Below, one piece after another: positions 17,685 through 25,705 of a DNA stretch of 64,000 nucleotides. The notes beneath the pieces are model-generated. The model saw only the letters and a list, made by a program, of their open reading frames with translations. It did not search any database and was not told the DNA's origin. Every line of letters begins with the position of its first letter. Within the stretch, counting starts at the first letter, position 1. Position numbers and translations under genes: made by a program. The stretch comes from JBKHBT01 sp046542255 (GTDB lineage: Bacteria; UBP14; UBA6098; JBKHBT01). Location of the stretch: the NCBI GenBank assembly GCA_046542255.1, contig JBKHBT010000003.1, positions 1 through 64,000 of the forward strand, given 5' to 3'.

Positions 17685-18623
17685 ATGATAATTCTAAAAA
17701 AAATCGATCAAATCATATCTAATCTTAATCTAAAACTTTTGGGCGATAAACCCGGTTTGAGAACCTTTCTCTTCCATAATTTCTACCATAAAAACAATCC
17801 TGAAGCTCTTGAATATATCGACCCTCAGCCGGCGGTTTCAATCGAAACATTAGAGAGATTTATCGATTTTCTTCTTGAAAAAGATTATCAATTTGTTACG
17901 CCTTCGGATATAATTAGTGGCCTCGATGAAAAGAAATATGTTCTACTTACTTACGATGATGGTTATTTTAACAATGTCCTTACCTTACCGATTCTCAGAA
18001 AATTTGATGTACCGGCAACGATTTTCACTTCATCTGACCATATAATCGAGCAAAAATCATTCTGGTGGGATTCTCTCGCCAGACAAAATGCACAGAAACT
18101 AGATTTAAGTTTGCTGAAAAGATATACAAACTCCAAAATTGAAGAATCAGTTATTAAAGAATATGGCCTTAAGGCACTTCAACCGCAAACTGATTATGAT
18201 AGGCCGTTTACAAAAAGCGAATTGATAGATTTCTTAGAAGAACCTCTGATTAATGCTGGCAATCATACAGCCAACCATGCTATACTAACAAATTATAATT
18301 CTGATTCTATCGAAGAAGAAATCTCTAAATGCCAGAATTTTCTAAAAGAAATAACTGGTGAAAACCCGATAATAATTTCCTATCCCAATGGTAATTTCAA
18401 TGATGAGATAGTCGATATATCAAAATCTTTGGGATTGAAGCTTGGGATTACAACCATTCAAATGAATAATAAGCTGCCAATAGATTCTAAATCTAATCAA
18501 ATATTGAAATTAAACCGTTTTGCCTATGATCCGAGATTGGATTTTACCAGGCAAGTTAACTCTTTCCGAAGCACTTTGCATATAAGGGCCCTTGTGAAGA
18601 AAAAGATAAAAGAAGTAATATGA
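17685..18623 (+). CDS. Polysaccharide deacetylase (NodB-type, CE4)
   Basis: A 312-residue deacetylase. The catalytic TYDDGY motif has D91/D92 (catalytic base and metal ligand), and the metal-binding HxxxH is H194/H198 in NHTANH. SYPNGNFND corresponds to motif 3. No signal peptide is visible, so it probably acts in the cytoplasm on a nucleotide-linked or lipid-linked sugar. It overlaps the formyltransferase gene by four bases (ATGA), a strong sign that the two act together. Confidence 0.87.
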   Translation: MIILKKIDQIISNLNLKLLGDKPGLRTFLFHNFYHKNNPEALEYIDPQPAVSIETLERFIDFLLEKDYQFVTPSDIISGLDEKKYVLLTYDDGYFNNVLTLPILRKFDVPATIFTSSDHIIEQKSFWWDSLARQNAQKLDLSLLKRYTNSKIEESVIKEYGLKALQPQTDYDRPFTKSELIDFLEEPLINAGNHTANHAILTNYNSDSIEEEISKCQNFLKEITGENPIIISYPNGNFNDEIVDISKSLGLKLGITTIQMNNKLPIDSKSNQILKLNRFAYDPRLDFTRQVNSFRSTLHIRALVKKKIKEVI

Positions 18624-19429
18624 AGATAGTCTGTCTAATAAGAAATCAACCTGCTCTAATATATTTCGTAAATACGATTTATGAGAAATATGATATTGAT
18701 CATGTTTTCATAGAAACTGGTAGAATTGGCTCTCGATCGAAGGCAAATAAAGTTAAAAAATACGGGATAATCGGTAGCGCCCATATTTTTTTAAAGCGGC
18801 TTTTTACAAATTATAAAGATATCTATGATAGATTATTTCAGGAAAAATGGAAAGAGTTAAATGATAGATTGGAAGTCACTTATGTGGAATCTATAAATTC
18901 TCAGCTTGTAGAAGCAAAATTGGATCAAATAGAACCAGATCTACTTTTGGATCATGGAACTTCGATAGTAAAGGGGCACATTTTAGACAAAGCTGGACTT
19001 GCTTTGAACCTTCACTGGGGACTTTCTCCCTATTATCGTGGTGTAAATTGTACAGAATGGGCATTGATAAATCGCGACCCATACAATATTGGCGTAACTA
19101 TTCATAGACTCACGAAAGATATCGATGGTGGCAGTATAGTGGCGCAGAAGAGAATAATTATCCAAAAAGACGATACAGTCGAGAGCATCAATATGAGACT
19201 TACAAAACAAGGCACAGAATTGCTAATAAGACTAATCAAAACCTATAAAAACCAAGAAAGGCCATTAAAATTCCACAAGCAGGATTTTTCATTGGGTTTT
19301 CTTACATTGAGCAGGCAATGGAGTTATCATTTAAAGCGTGAAATAGAATATATTGAAAAGCATCGCCAAATAGCAAAAATGCTCAAAAAGCCTGCTCGCA
19401 AAGAAAAGCTTCCGATAATAGAACTCTGA
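18620..19429 (+). CDS. Formyltransferase family protein
   Basis: A 269-residue protein of the formyl_trans_N fold (methionyl-tRNA, GAR and sugar formyltransferases). The catalytic triad is N130, H132 (LNLHWGLSPYYRG) and D169 (TKDIDGGSIV). It uses 10-formyl-tetrahydrofolate. The C-terminal Fmt domain that grips tRNA is missing. With a deacetylase overlapping upstream, a sugar amine N-formyltransferase role is the best guess, for example in LPS or capsule synthesis. The HWGLSPYYRG motif is typical of the sugar/unknown subgroup rather than Fmt. Confidence 0.8.
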   Translation: MKIVCLIRNQPALIYFVNTIYEKYDIDHVFIETGRIGSRSKANKVKKYGIIGSAHIFLKRLFTNYKDIYDRLFQEKWKELNDRLEVTYVESINSQLVEAKLDQIEPDLLLDHGTSIVKGHILDKAGLALNLHWGLSPYYRGVNCTEWALINRDPYNIGVTIHRLTKDIDGGSIVAQKRIIIQKDDTVESINMRLTKQGTELLIRLIKTYKNQERPLKFHKQDFSLGFLTLSRQWSYHLKREIEYIEKHRQIAKMLKKPARKEKLPIIEL

Positions 19430-19435
19430 AATGTT

Positions 19436-19502
19436 TTGCAAAATTACCATATAATAATGAATTTATTTAGAGCCGCTTTAAATGCATTTTAGTAGGACCG
19501 AT
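19436..19502 (+). repeat. 67-bp direct repeat, copy 1 (decayed promoter/leader)
   Basis: Ungapped hand alignment with 20258-20324 gives 55 identities in 67. It keeps TATAAT (19450-19455), but AGGAGG has become AGTAGG and the ATG has become ATT. Some similarity seems to continue about 20 bases into what would be coding sequence. It overlaps the 3' end of the pseudopilin gene on the other strand. Confidence 0.85.
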
Positions 19503-19988
19503 TAAATAGTTTACTCGGCTATAATCCAATAAATACCTATCCGAATCGAATTGCCTGAAAAAACCGGTCTCCAGATCGCCATCATCGATAAGCTGATCTA
19601 AAAGTACCATTTTGTCCGGGTCATTGTATCTTGTGTCTTTATTTGGTCCATAGAAGTGAACACCTAATGCTGAGATAATGCCCCTTTCTTCGAATCCGAC
19701 ATCCCATACTCCGCCGAACTCCGGGCCTCTGTCCCACAATTCTGTATCGATATATTCATCGAAAGAAGGACGCTCACCGCTTCCTGAATCCTCTGGATAG
19801 CTTCCAGTTTCGGCATAATAGGCCTCAGCACCCTCTATCCACGCCTTAATACATACTGCCGTACCTGATAATCTTGCCCTATCAGATGCGCTCCTGAAGC
19901 TATTTATTGCAAGCGATGCTAAAATACCAATGATAACCACAAAAATCATTAATTCAATTAATGTAAATCCCTTTATATTTTCTTTCAT
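19467..19988 (-). CDS. Type II secretion/type IV pilin-like pseudopilin
   Basis: A protein of about 173 residues with a class III prepilin signal: KENIKG then FTLIELMIFVVIIGILASLA, with cleavage expected after the glycine. The pilin helix continues to about residue 50 and is followed by an EAYYAETGSYP alpha/beta segment common in GspG-like pseudopilins. The rest is a short globular domain. No pilus assembly genes are adjacent. The ATG at 19988 is preferred because GGAG lies just upstream and it keeps the leader short. The last 12 or so codons lie in the copy-1 direct repeat, so the C-terminus may have been altered by rearrangement. Confidence 0.85.
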   Translation of the reverse strand: MKENIKGFTLIELMIFVVIIGILASLAINSFRSASDRARLSGTAVCIKAWIEGAEAYYAETGSYPEDSGSGERPSFDEYIDTELWDRGPEFGGVWDVGFEERGIISALGVHFYGPNKDTRYNDPDKMVLLDQLIDDGDLETGFFRQFDSDRYLLDYSRVNYLIGPTKMHLKRL

Positions 19989-20322
19989 CTTCTCCATTAT
20001 AAATAAAAATTGCAAAAAATATGCCATCGATTATTCGATTTTCTTCTGTATTGCTGCTCTGGTCTCAATATAAGAAACATAGGGCTTGGAGGTGAATTGT
20101 TATTGATACTCAAGATTCATTATTCGCCATTAATATATTGATTAATGCAATATGCATTATTGATTTTTCCAATATGGCATTATCGACTTATTAGTTCACC
20201 ATAATTCATAGCTTCTTCATTTTGCAAAACTCAAAAGACTAAATATTCTTAAACTACTTGCAAAATTACTATATAATAATAAATTGAGTTTATGCTGCTT
20301 TCAATGCATCTTAGGAGGCCCG
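19989..20322. other. Intergenic region between pseudopilin and aminotransferase-like genes
   Basis: A 334-base AT-rich stretch with no gene. It contains the aminotransferase promoter and direct-repeat copy 2 at its right end, and a short AATGCA/TGCATT palindrome near 20144-20158. Nothing else is recognisable. Confidence 0.5.
20249..20277 (+). promoter_or_regulatory. Promoter of the aminotransferase-like gene
   Basis: TTAAAC (20249-20254), a 17-base spacer and a perfect TATAAT (20272-20277). The leader to the ATG at 20323 is about 40 bases and has a strong AGGAGG at 20313-20318. Confidence 0.5.
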
Positions 20323-20324
20323 AT
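20258..20324 (+). repeat. 67-bp direct repeat, copy 2 (functional promoter/leader)
   Basis: It matches 19436-19502 at 55 of 67 positions without gaps. This copy keeps the -10, the AGGAGG and the start codon of the aminotransferase-like gene. Confidence 0.85.
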
Positions 20325-21564
20325 GAAAAAGTTACTCAGCAAAAAAGAAATCCAGAACCTAAAACCATCTGATGTCCCCGAGATACTTGGAAAAGAGCCA
20401 TCTAGCTCCAGAGAGAATCTGATCTGTGACCTTAGAAAGAGCAATGGCCTTTATCTATATGATGCTAGAAAGCAAGAGTTCTATCTCGATATGACCGGAT
20501 TTTATAATCAGCTTCCGATTGGCTATAATCATCCCAGGCTCACTGATTCAGAAATGCTTAAACAACTTGCAAATGCATCTGTTAATAAGCCAACAAATCG
20601 AAATTTGCAGACTGTCGAAGCGGCAAGATTTGTCGAGACATTCCGGCGAATGGCCATGCCAGAGGAAATGGCTCACTTATTCTTTTTTCCTGAAAGCGTG
20701 CTTTCCGTTGGAACAGCAATCAGGGTTGCTTTTGAGTGGAAGATGAAAATCAATCTTCAAAAGGGTATAGACTCTGTCAATGAGCCAATTGCTTACTGCC
20801 TATCAGATGCTGACAATGTCAATCCAGAATTCACACTTAGCGTTTATGATATACCTGAAGATGATATCTTAGAAAATATAGTTGATACATTGGAAAAATA
20901 TCCAAATGCAATCGGCTGTTTTTATTTGGAAACAATAGATAGCCAGGGCAGGGATCATTTTTATAGCGAAGAATTTATGAAAAAACTCCATAAAATTGCT
21001 GTGGGAAATGACATTCTTATGATTTGCGATGAATCAAATAGCGGAATGGGCATAACAGGCAAATTATGGAGCTATGAACTTTACAATTTGGAGCCGGATA
21101 TCGTCTTGTTCGGAAATGTCGCTCAGCTCCCTGGATTTATGATAAATGATAGGCCCGCTTCTTTTATGGAGAATACTACCTCAGGCACAAATGTTCTTGA
21201 TACCACACATGGAAATAATCTTGTCGATATGGTTCGTGCCAGAAGGATTCTCGAGATTATCGAAGAGGAAGCGCTAATTGAAAAAGCTGCCAAAATTGGT
21301 AAATACCTTCAGGATGGCCTAAACTCGCTCGCTAATGATTATCCCGAGATAATTGTAGAAATTCACGGATTGGGCCTATTATGTTCAGTAGAAATAGAAG
21401 ATAAAAAAGTGCGCGATAGGATTGTAGATAAACTATTCGAAAATAATCTGATTACACTTCCTTGCGGCTATAGCTCTATCGGCCTTCGGCCATCATTGAC
21501 ATGCGGCAAAGAAGAAGCCGGCAAATCAATCGCCCTAATAAAAGAAGCAATCGAGGAGTTATAA
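20323..21564 (+). CDS. Aminotransferase class III homologue lacking the PLP lysine
   Basis: A 413-residue protein resembling L-lysine 6-aminotransferase: NGLYLYDARKQEFYLDM, LPIGYNHP, AIRVAFEWK and ICDESNSGMGITGKLW all align with that family. The residue that should be the Schiff-base lysine is N265 (FGNVAQLPG instead of FGK-x-x-Q), encoded by AAT. The PLP-stacking aspartate D236 is retained. The GAxAVENA-type segment is degraded to SVGTAIRV, and EPIQGEGGD to ETIDSQGRD. It therefore probably cannot transaminate: either a pseudoenzyme or a changed chemistry. Start 20323 is set by AGGAGG. It is 1 base from the M1 peptidase gene and likely co-transcribed. Confidence 0.82.
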   Translation: MKKLLSKKEIQNLKPSDVPEILGKEPSSSRENLICDLRKSNGLYLYDARKQEFYLDMTGFYNQLPIGYNHPRLTDSEMLKQLANASVNKPTNRNLQTVEAARFVETFRRMAMPEEMAHLFFFPESVLSVGTAIRVAFEWKMKINLQKGIDSVNEPIAYCLSDADNVNPEFTLSVYDIPEDDILENIVDTLEKYPNAIGCFYLETIDSQGRDHFYSEEFMKKLHKIAVGNDILMICDESNSGMGITGKLWSYELYNLEPDIVLFGNVAQLPGFMINDRPASFMENTTSGTNVLDTTHGNNLVDMVRARRILEIIEEEALIEKAAKIGKYLQDGLNSLANDYPEIIVEIHGLGLLCSVEIEDKKVRDRIVDKLFENNLITLPCGYSSIGLRPSLTCGKEEAGKSIALIKEAIEEL

Positions 21565-21565
21565 A

Positions 21566-23563
21566 ATGTTTAATCAAAGATTAAGAAGCTTATTTTTATT
21601 AACTCTAATAGTCCCATTAATCTTTAATATTGGTAATTTGCTTTCTGCACCTTATGAACAATACCTCGAAGAAAATGATTGGTATGATATCAAATTCGAT
21701 ACAGATGTCCCACAACCTTCTGTCATCGAGCCTCTTACTCGAAAAGACATCCTTAATTATGACATCTATGCCGATTTCACATGCGAAATTGTCACTGACT
21801 ATAAATGCCATATCCGCATAAGCCTACGAGCGCTTACCGACCTGGATTCTATCCTATTTGATTTATATGAAAACACTGTCGATTCTGTATTTGTTTCTGC
21901 TGAGCCTGCTTCATTTACAAGCTACGAAGAGCATATATCAATCAATGCACCATCGATGATTGCTTTGGGAGATAGTATAGATGTAGATATTTTCTATGGC
22001 GGAAGTTTTCCATCCGATGCAATAAAGCATGGCTTCGATGATGAAGGGATGTTGGTAATATATTCACTATTTTGGCCCAGCCTTGCAAGAAATTTCTATC
22101 CCTGTGTGGATCATCCTATGGACAAAGCCAAATCCAGCGTTTCCATAAGAACGAAATCGACTGCGAAAGTAGCTTCGAATGGAGTATATCTTGGCCCAAG
22201 CCCGGCTTCTGATGATACATCCGAAGTAGTCCATATCTGGCAGAACAATTATCCTATCACAAGCTATAATATTTGCTTTTCGATAAGCGATAATTATGTC
22301 TTCATGTACGATTCTGCTATGACATCTACCGGCTCTGTCGAAATCAGGCATCTTGTGCCATCTGGCAGAACTAGCCATGCGGATGTATCATTCGGCCTTG
22401 TGCCAGAAATGATCGCTTTTTATGATAGCATCTACGGCCAGTACCCATTCGATTATTTCGGAATGTATGTTACGCCGTTTTCTGCTGGAGCAATGGAGCA
22501 TCAGAGCATGGTTATGGTTGGAGATTTCGCACTATCCGGCACAGCATATGAGCATCTTATCTCGCATGAGCTTTCTCATCAGTGGTGGGGCGATGCCGTA
22601 GCTATCGCCGATTGGAGAGATTTCTGGCTGAATGAAGGTATGGCCGAATACAGTGAGTTTCTGCATACGAAGCATTTCTATGGCATCGATTCAGCGATGA
22701 CATACCATAAAAATGTGCATCAGGAACCTTACAAAGCCTATGGCCCTATTGAAGGTGAATTTTCCGTCTATGATCCGGAGAGCTATCTTTCTTATACTGT
22801 ATATCGTAAGGGCGCTTGCGTCTTTCATATGCTGCATCGGGAAATCGGAGATTCGCTATTTCTGCCTATGATGTCGTCATATTATGAGAACTATAAACAT
22901 CGCAATGTAACCACCGATTCGCTGAAGGCATTCATTCAGGATTATACTGGCCGAAACCTATCGTGGTTTTTCAGCCAATGGGTTTATCGTGATGATTTCT
23001 ATCCTGAATTTCAGTATTGGTGGCAAATAGAGGATGATGCTTTGAATCTATATATCACGCAAGTCCATGATGGCGAAATTTACCGTGTAAATACCGATGT
23101 GAAGATTTTCGATGGTAGTAGCTCTGTAATGGAAAGCATAGAAATCGATGATGAGAATTGTCATTTCATCTTAGGCGATTATCACTATGCAGACAGCATT
23201 ATTCTCGACCCTGACGGCCATATACTTTGCGAGAAAACAATCGTCGAGTCAATCGATGAAACCGATCGATTTTTACCTTATGAGCTTTCTGCAAAGCCAT
23301 ATCCAAATCCATTCAATAGCAGTTTCAATCTGCAGCTGGATGGCTTTTCAGGAAATATAAGCATTCAGCTTTTGGATGTTATGGGCAATGTTATCGATGA
23401 AAAGATGTTAAATGCTGGTGAAATAGATATCGAGTTTTCATCTTCCAGTTCAATCGATGCACGCTTCAGAGCAAGAAGCGATATGTCATCGGGTATTTAC
23501 TTCATTCGCGCGATAAACAGCGACAGTGTTTCTATCACAGAAAAGATTTTATTTATTAAATAA
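21566..23563 (+). CDS. Secreted M1 family aminopeptidase with sorting tail
   Basis: A 665-residue gluzincin peptidase. The signal peptide covers about 1-28, and an N-terminal beta domain runs to about 230. The zinc site is HELSH (H334, E335, H338) with the third ligand E357 in NEGMAEY. The exopeptidase motif is GAMEH rather than the usual GAMEN. There is no ERAP-like C-terminal helical domain; instead YPNPFNS and a C-terminal beta module resemble a type A sorting tail, as in the PGRP amidase at 1620. It should release N-terminal residues outside the cell. It converges on purN with a 15-base overlap. Confidence 0.88.
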   Translation: MFNQRLRSLFLLTLIVPLIFNIGNLLSAPYEQYLEENDWYDIKFDTDVPQPSVIEPLTRKDILNYDIYADFTCEIVTDYKCHIRISLRALTDLDSILFDLYENTVDSVFVSAEPASFTSYEEHISINAPSMIALGDSIDVDIFYGGSFPSDAIKHGFDDEGMLVIYSLFWPSLARNFYPCVDHPMDKAKSSVSIRTKSTAKVASNGVYLGPSPASDDTSEVVHIWQNNYPITSYNICFSISDNYVFMYDSAMTSTGSVEIRHLVPSGRTSHADVSFGLVPEMIAFYDSIYGQYPFDYFGMYVTPFSAGAMEHQSMVMVGDFALSGTAYEHLISHELSHQWWGDAVAIADWRDFWLNEGMAEYSEFLHTKHFYGIDSAMTYHKNVHQEPYKAYGPIEGEFSVYDPESYLSYTVYRKGACVFHMLHREIGDSLFLPMMSSYYENYKHRNVTTDSLKAFIQDYTGRNLSWFFSQWVYRDDFYPEFQYWWQIEDDALNLYITQVHDGEIYRVNTDVKIFDGSSSVMESIEIDDENCHFILGDYHYADSIILDPDGHILCEKTIVESIDETDRFLPYELSAKPYPNPFNSSFNLQLDGFSGNISIQLLDVMGNVIDEKMLNAGEIDIEFSSSSSIDARFRARSDMSSGIYFIRAINSDSVSITEKILFIK

Positions 23564-24196
23564 TCCTTCTGTATAATCCGACTCTATCTTCACTATTCTG
23601 CCCTCGACAGAGATTCTGCCATTTGCAAACAATGATATGACTTCGGGCAGGATTCTATGTTCGAGCTTTTGGATTTTTTTCTGAAGGCTCGCTGGCGTAT
23701 CATCCGAATCGACTCTCACTGTACTCTGGGCAATTATAGGCCCATGATCGTATTTCTCATCGACAAAATGAACTGTAATGCCTGAGACCTTTACACCATA
23801 GTCGATTGCTGCTTTGTGAACTTTTAGCCCATAATATCCTTTGCCACAAAAAGCCGGAATGAGAGCAGGATGGATATTAATTATCTTATTTCTATAATTT
23901 TCTACAATATAGGAAGGTATCTTTTTCATGTATCCAGCAAGGACAATGAGATCTACTGCCTCTTCGGATAAAATATTTACCATTGCAGTAGCATACTCGC
24001 CATATTCAACAAATTCTTGTCTCTGAATAATTTCGACAGGGATTTTGGCCTTTTCCGCTCTTTTAATCGCTCCTGCCTTTGGATTATCGGTAATAAGAAT
24101 TTTGATTCTACCTCGAATTTTTCCACTTTTTATCGCATCTATTATTGCCTGAAAATTGGTTCCACTACCGGATGCAAAAACAGCAAATTTAATCAT
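23549..24196 (-). CDS. purN: Phosphoribosylglycinamide formyltransferase PurN
   Basis: A 215-residue GAR transformylase of de novo purine synthesis that uses 10-formyl-tetrahydrofolate. The substrate loop is ASGSGTNFQAI, and the catalytic triad is N107, H109 (NIHPALIPAF) and D150 (KYDHGPII). The ATG at 24196 is chosen because GGGAG precedes it at a normal distance. It overlaps the amidohydrolase stop by a few bases. Other purine genes are absent, so purN is isolated and hangs off a long operon of unrelated genes. Confidence 0.95.
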   Translation of the reverse strand: MIKFAVFASGSGTNFQAIIDAIKSGKIRGRIKILITDNPKAGAIKRAEKAKIPVEIIQRQEFVEYGEYATAMVNILSEEAVDLIVLAGYMKKIPSYIVENYRNKIINIHPALIPAFCGKGYYGLKVHKAAIDYGVKVSGITVHFVDEKYDHGPIIAQSTVRVDSDDTPASLQKKIQKLEHRILPEVISLFANGRISVEGRIVKIESDYTEGLFNK

Positions 24197-25703
24197 TTGC
24201 ATCTCCCTTTCGATATGCTGATTCACCCTTAATAAATGTCTGCAGGACATCGATATCTTTTATCGCTTTTTTATCTGTTTCAAATGGGTCATTATCGAGT
24301 ATGACAAATGATGCCTTCTTGCCTTCTTCGAGTGTTCCCAGAGAACCTTCTTGGCTAACAGCATATGGGCCACCGAATGAAAACATCCTAATAGCAGGGC
24401 CAATTTCGAGCGCTTCCATTTCATTGGGATGATTGCAAGCCGCATGAATTCCCAATAATGGATCGATCGGTGTGATATATGAATCCGAGCCGCCAGCTAT
24501 TACTATGCCTTCTGCAAGAATCGAACGGTAGCGGTTAGTAGATAATGCCATTTTTCCGAGCCTTTCGCCATACATATTGTCCAAACCGCCCCAATATAAT
24601 TCAAATGCCGGCTGCATTGCATAAACGATATTGAGCTTTTTGGCAAGAGCGAGATGTTCATTGCTCTGAAGCTCGGCATGTTCTATCCTATGCCGAAGGT
24701 TTCTGAAAAATATATCAGGAAATTTTTCATGGATTTCTAGCATTTGCATTGTCGATCGGTCGCCTATCGAATGGACAGAAGTCTGGAGATTGGTATTTTG
24801 TGCTGTTTCCAGGAAATTTATCAAGTCTCTATCTGTTCTGTATAGCTTTCCTTGCCAATCCGGGCGGTCTTTGTATGGAAATGAAAGCGCAGCCGTATGC
24901 GAGCCAAAAGAACCATCGAGTAAAAGGCAACCTCCTACTCTATTTAGGCCTATCTCGGCAGCATCGACAGGATTCCAGCTTTCGAGATAAATATTGGTTT
25001 CGATTTTTGTTCTGGCATTCATAAGAATCCTGGCCCAGTCTTTTCGATGAACCAGGCTATGAATAGATGTAGCGCCTACCGTAAGCGCCTCTTTTTCGAC
25101 TGCTTCTATTGCTCTATGAAGTTCTTCTTCTCCGGCAAGCCCCAGAAAATATCGTTCTGCATCGAGATGATTTGAATCATATAAATGGCCTTTGTCATTC
25201 TCGAGTCTGAAATTATCGAGATTCTCCGATAAAAGTTTTATTGAAGCACTATTTACTGCCGAAGAATGACCATCTTTCCGCCGGATAAAAATTGGGATTT
25301 CGGAATCTATTTTGTCGAGCATTTCTTTTGTCGGTAGCTCGGCATCATCAGATACTCTGGCAGGGTCATAGCCCCAGGATTGGAAAAAGCGCCGGCCTTC
25401 GATCGAGCTGGCTATTAGCGAAAGGAGTTCATCCTGGTCGAAAACATTCGAGAAATCTGCTCCATCCAAAAGGAATCCGCTCTGGAAAAAATGCACATGG
25501 GAATCTGTAAATGATGGCAGAGCTGTTTTCCCATCCAAGTCGATTATCTCATCAAAGCTTTCCCCTTCGATGTCATTATCGACCTTTTCGATTTTACCAT
25601 CTTTAGTTACCATAGAATTAAAAAACTCATCGAAATCAGCAAGAAAATCGCCATTTTTGTCTCGCATTGTATAAAACTTTGCATTCTTAAATAATTTTTT
25701 CAT
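24189..25703 (-). CDS. Amidohydrolase family protein, YtcJ-like
   Basis: A 504-residue member of the amidohydrolase_3 group (YtcJ/NfdA/ExsB-type). Metal-binding features are HVHF near residue 67, HSIGDRST, HRIEHAEL and GGSDSYITPIDPLLG. The family includes formamide and acyl-amine hydrolases; the substrate cannot be predicted here. It has no signal peptide. It begins 2 bases after the beta-barrel gene stops and ends overlapping purN, so it is translated from the same transcript. Confidence 0.9.
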   Translation of the reverse strand: MKKLFKNAKFYTMRDKNGDFLADFDEFFNSMVTKDGKIEKVDNDIEGESFDEIIDLDGKTALPSFTDSHVHFFQSGFLLDGADFSNVFDQDELLSLIASSIEGRRFFQSWGYDPARVSDDAELPTKEMLDKIDSEIPIFIRRKDGHSSAVNSASIKLLSENLDNFRLENDKGHLYDSNHLDAERYFLGLAGEEELHRAIEAVEKEALTVGATSIHSLVHRKDWARILMNARTKIETNIYLESWNPVDAAEIGLNRVGGCLLLDGSFGSHTAALSFPYKDRPDWQGKLYRTDRDLINFLETAQNTNLQTSVHSIGDRSTMQMLEIHEKFPDIFFRNLRHRIEHAELQSNEHLALAKKLNIVYAMQPAFELYWGGLDNMYGERLGKMALSTNRYRSILAEGIVIAGGSDSYITPIDPLLGIHAACNHPNEMEALEIGPAIRMFSFGGPYAVSQEGSLGTLEEGKKASFVILDNDPFETDKKAIKDIDVLQTFIKGESAYRKGDAND

Positions 25704-25705
25704 AA

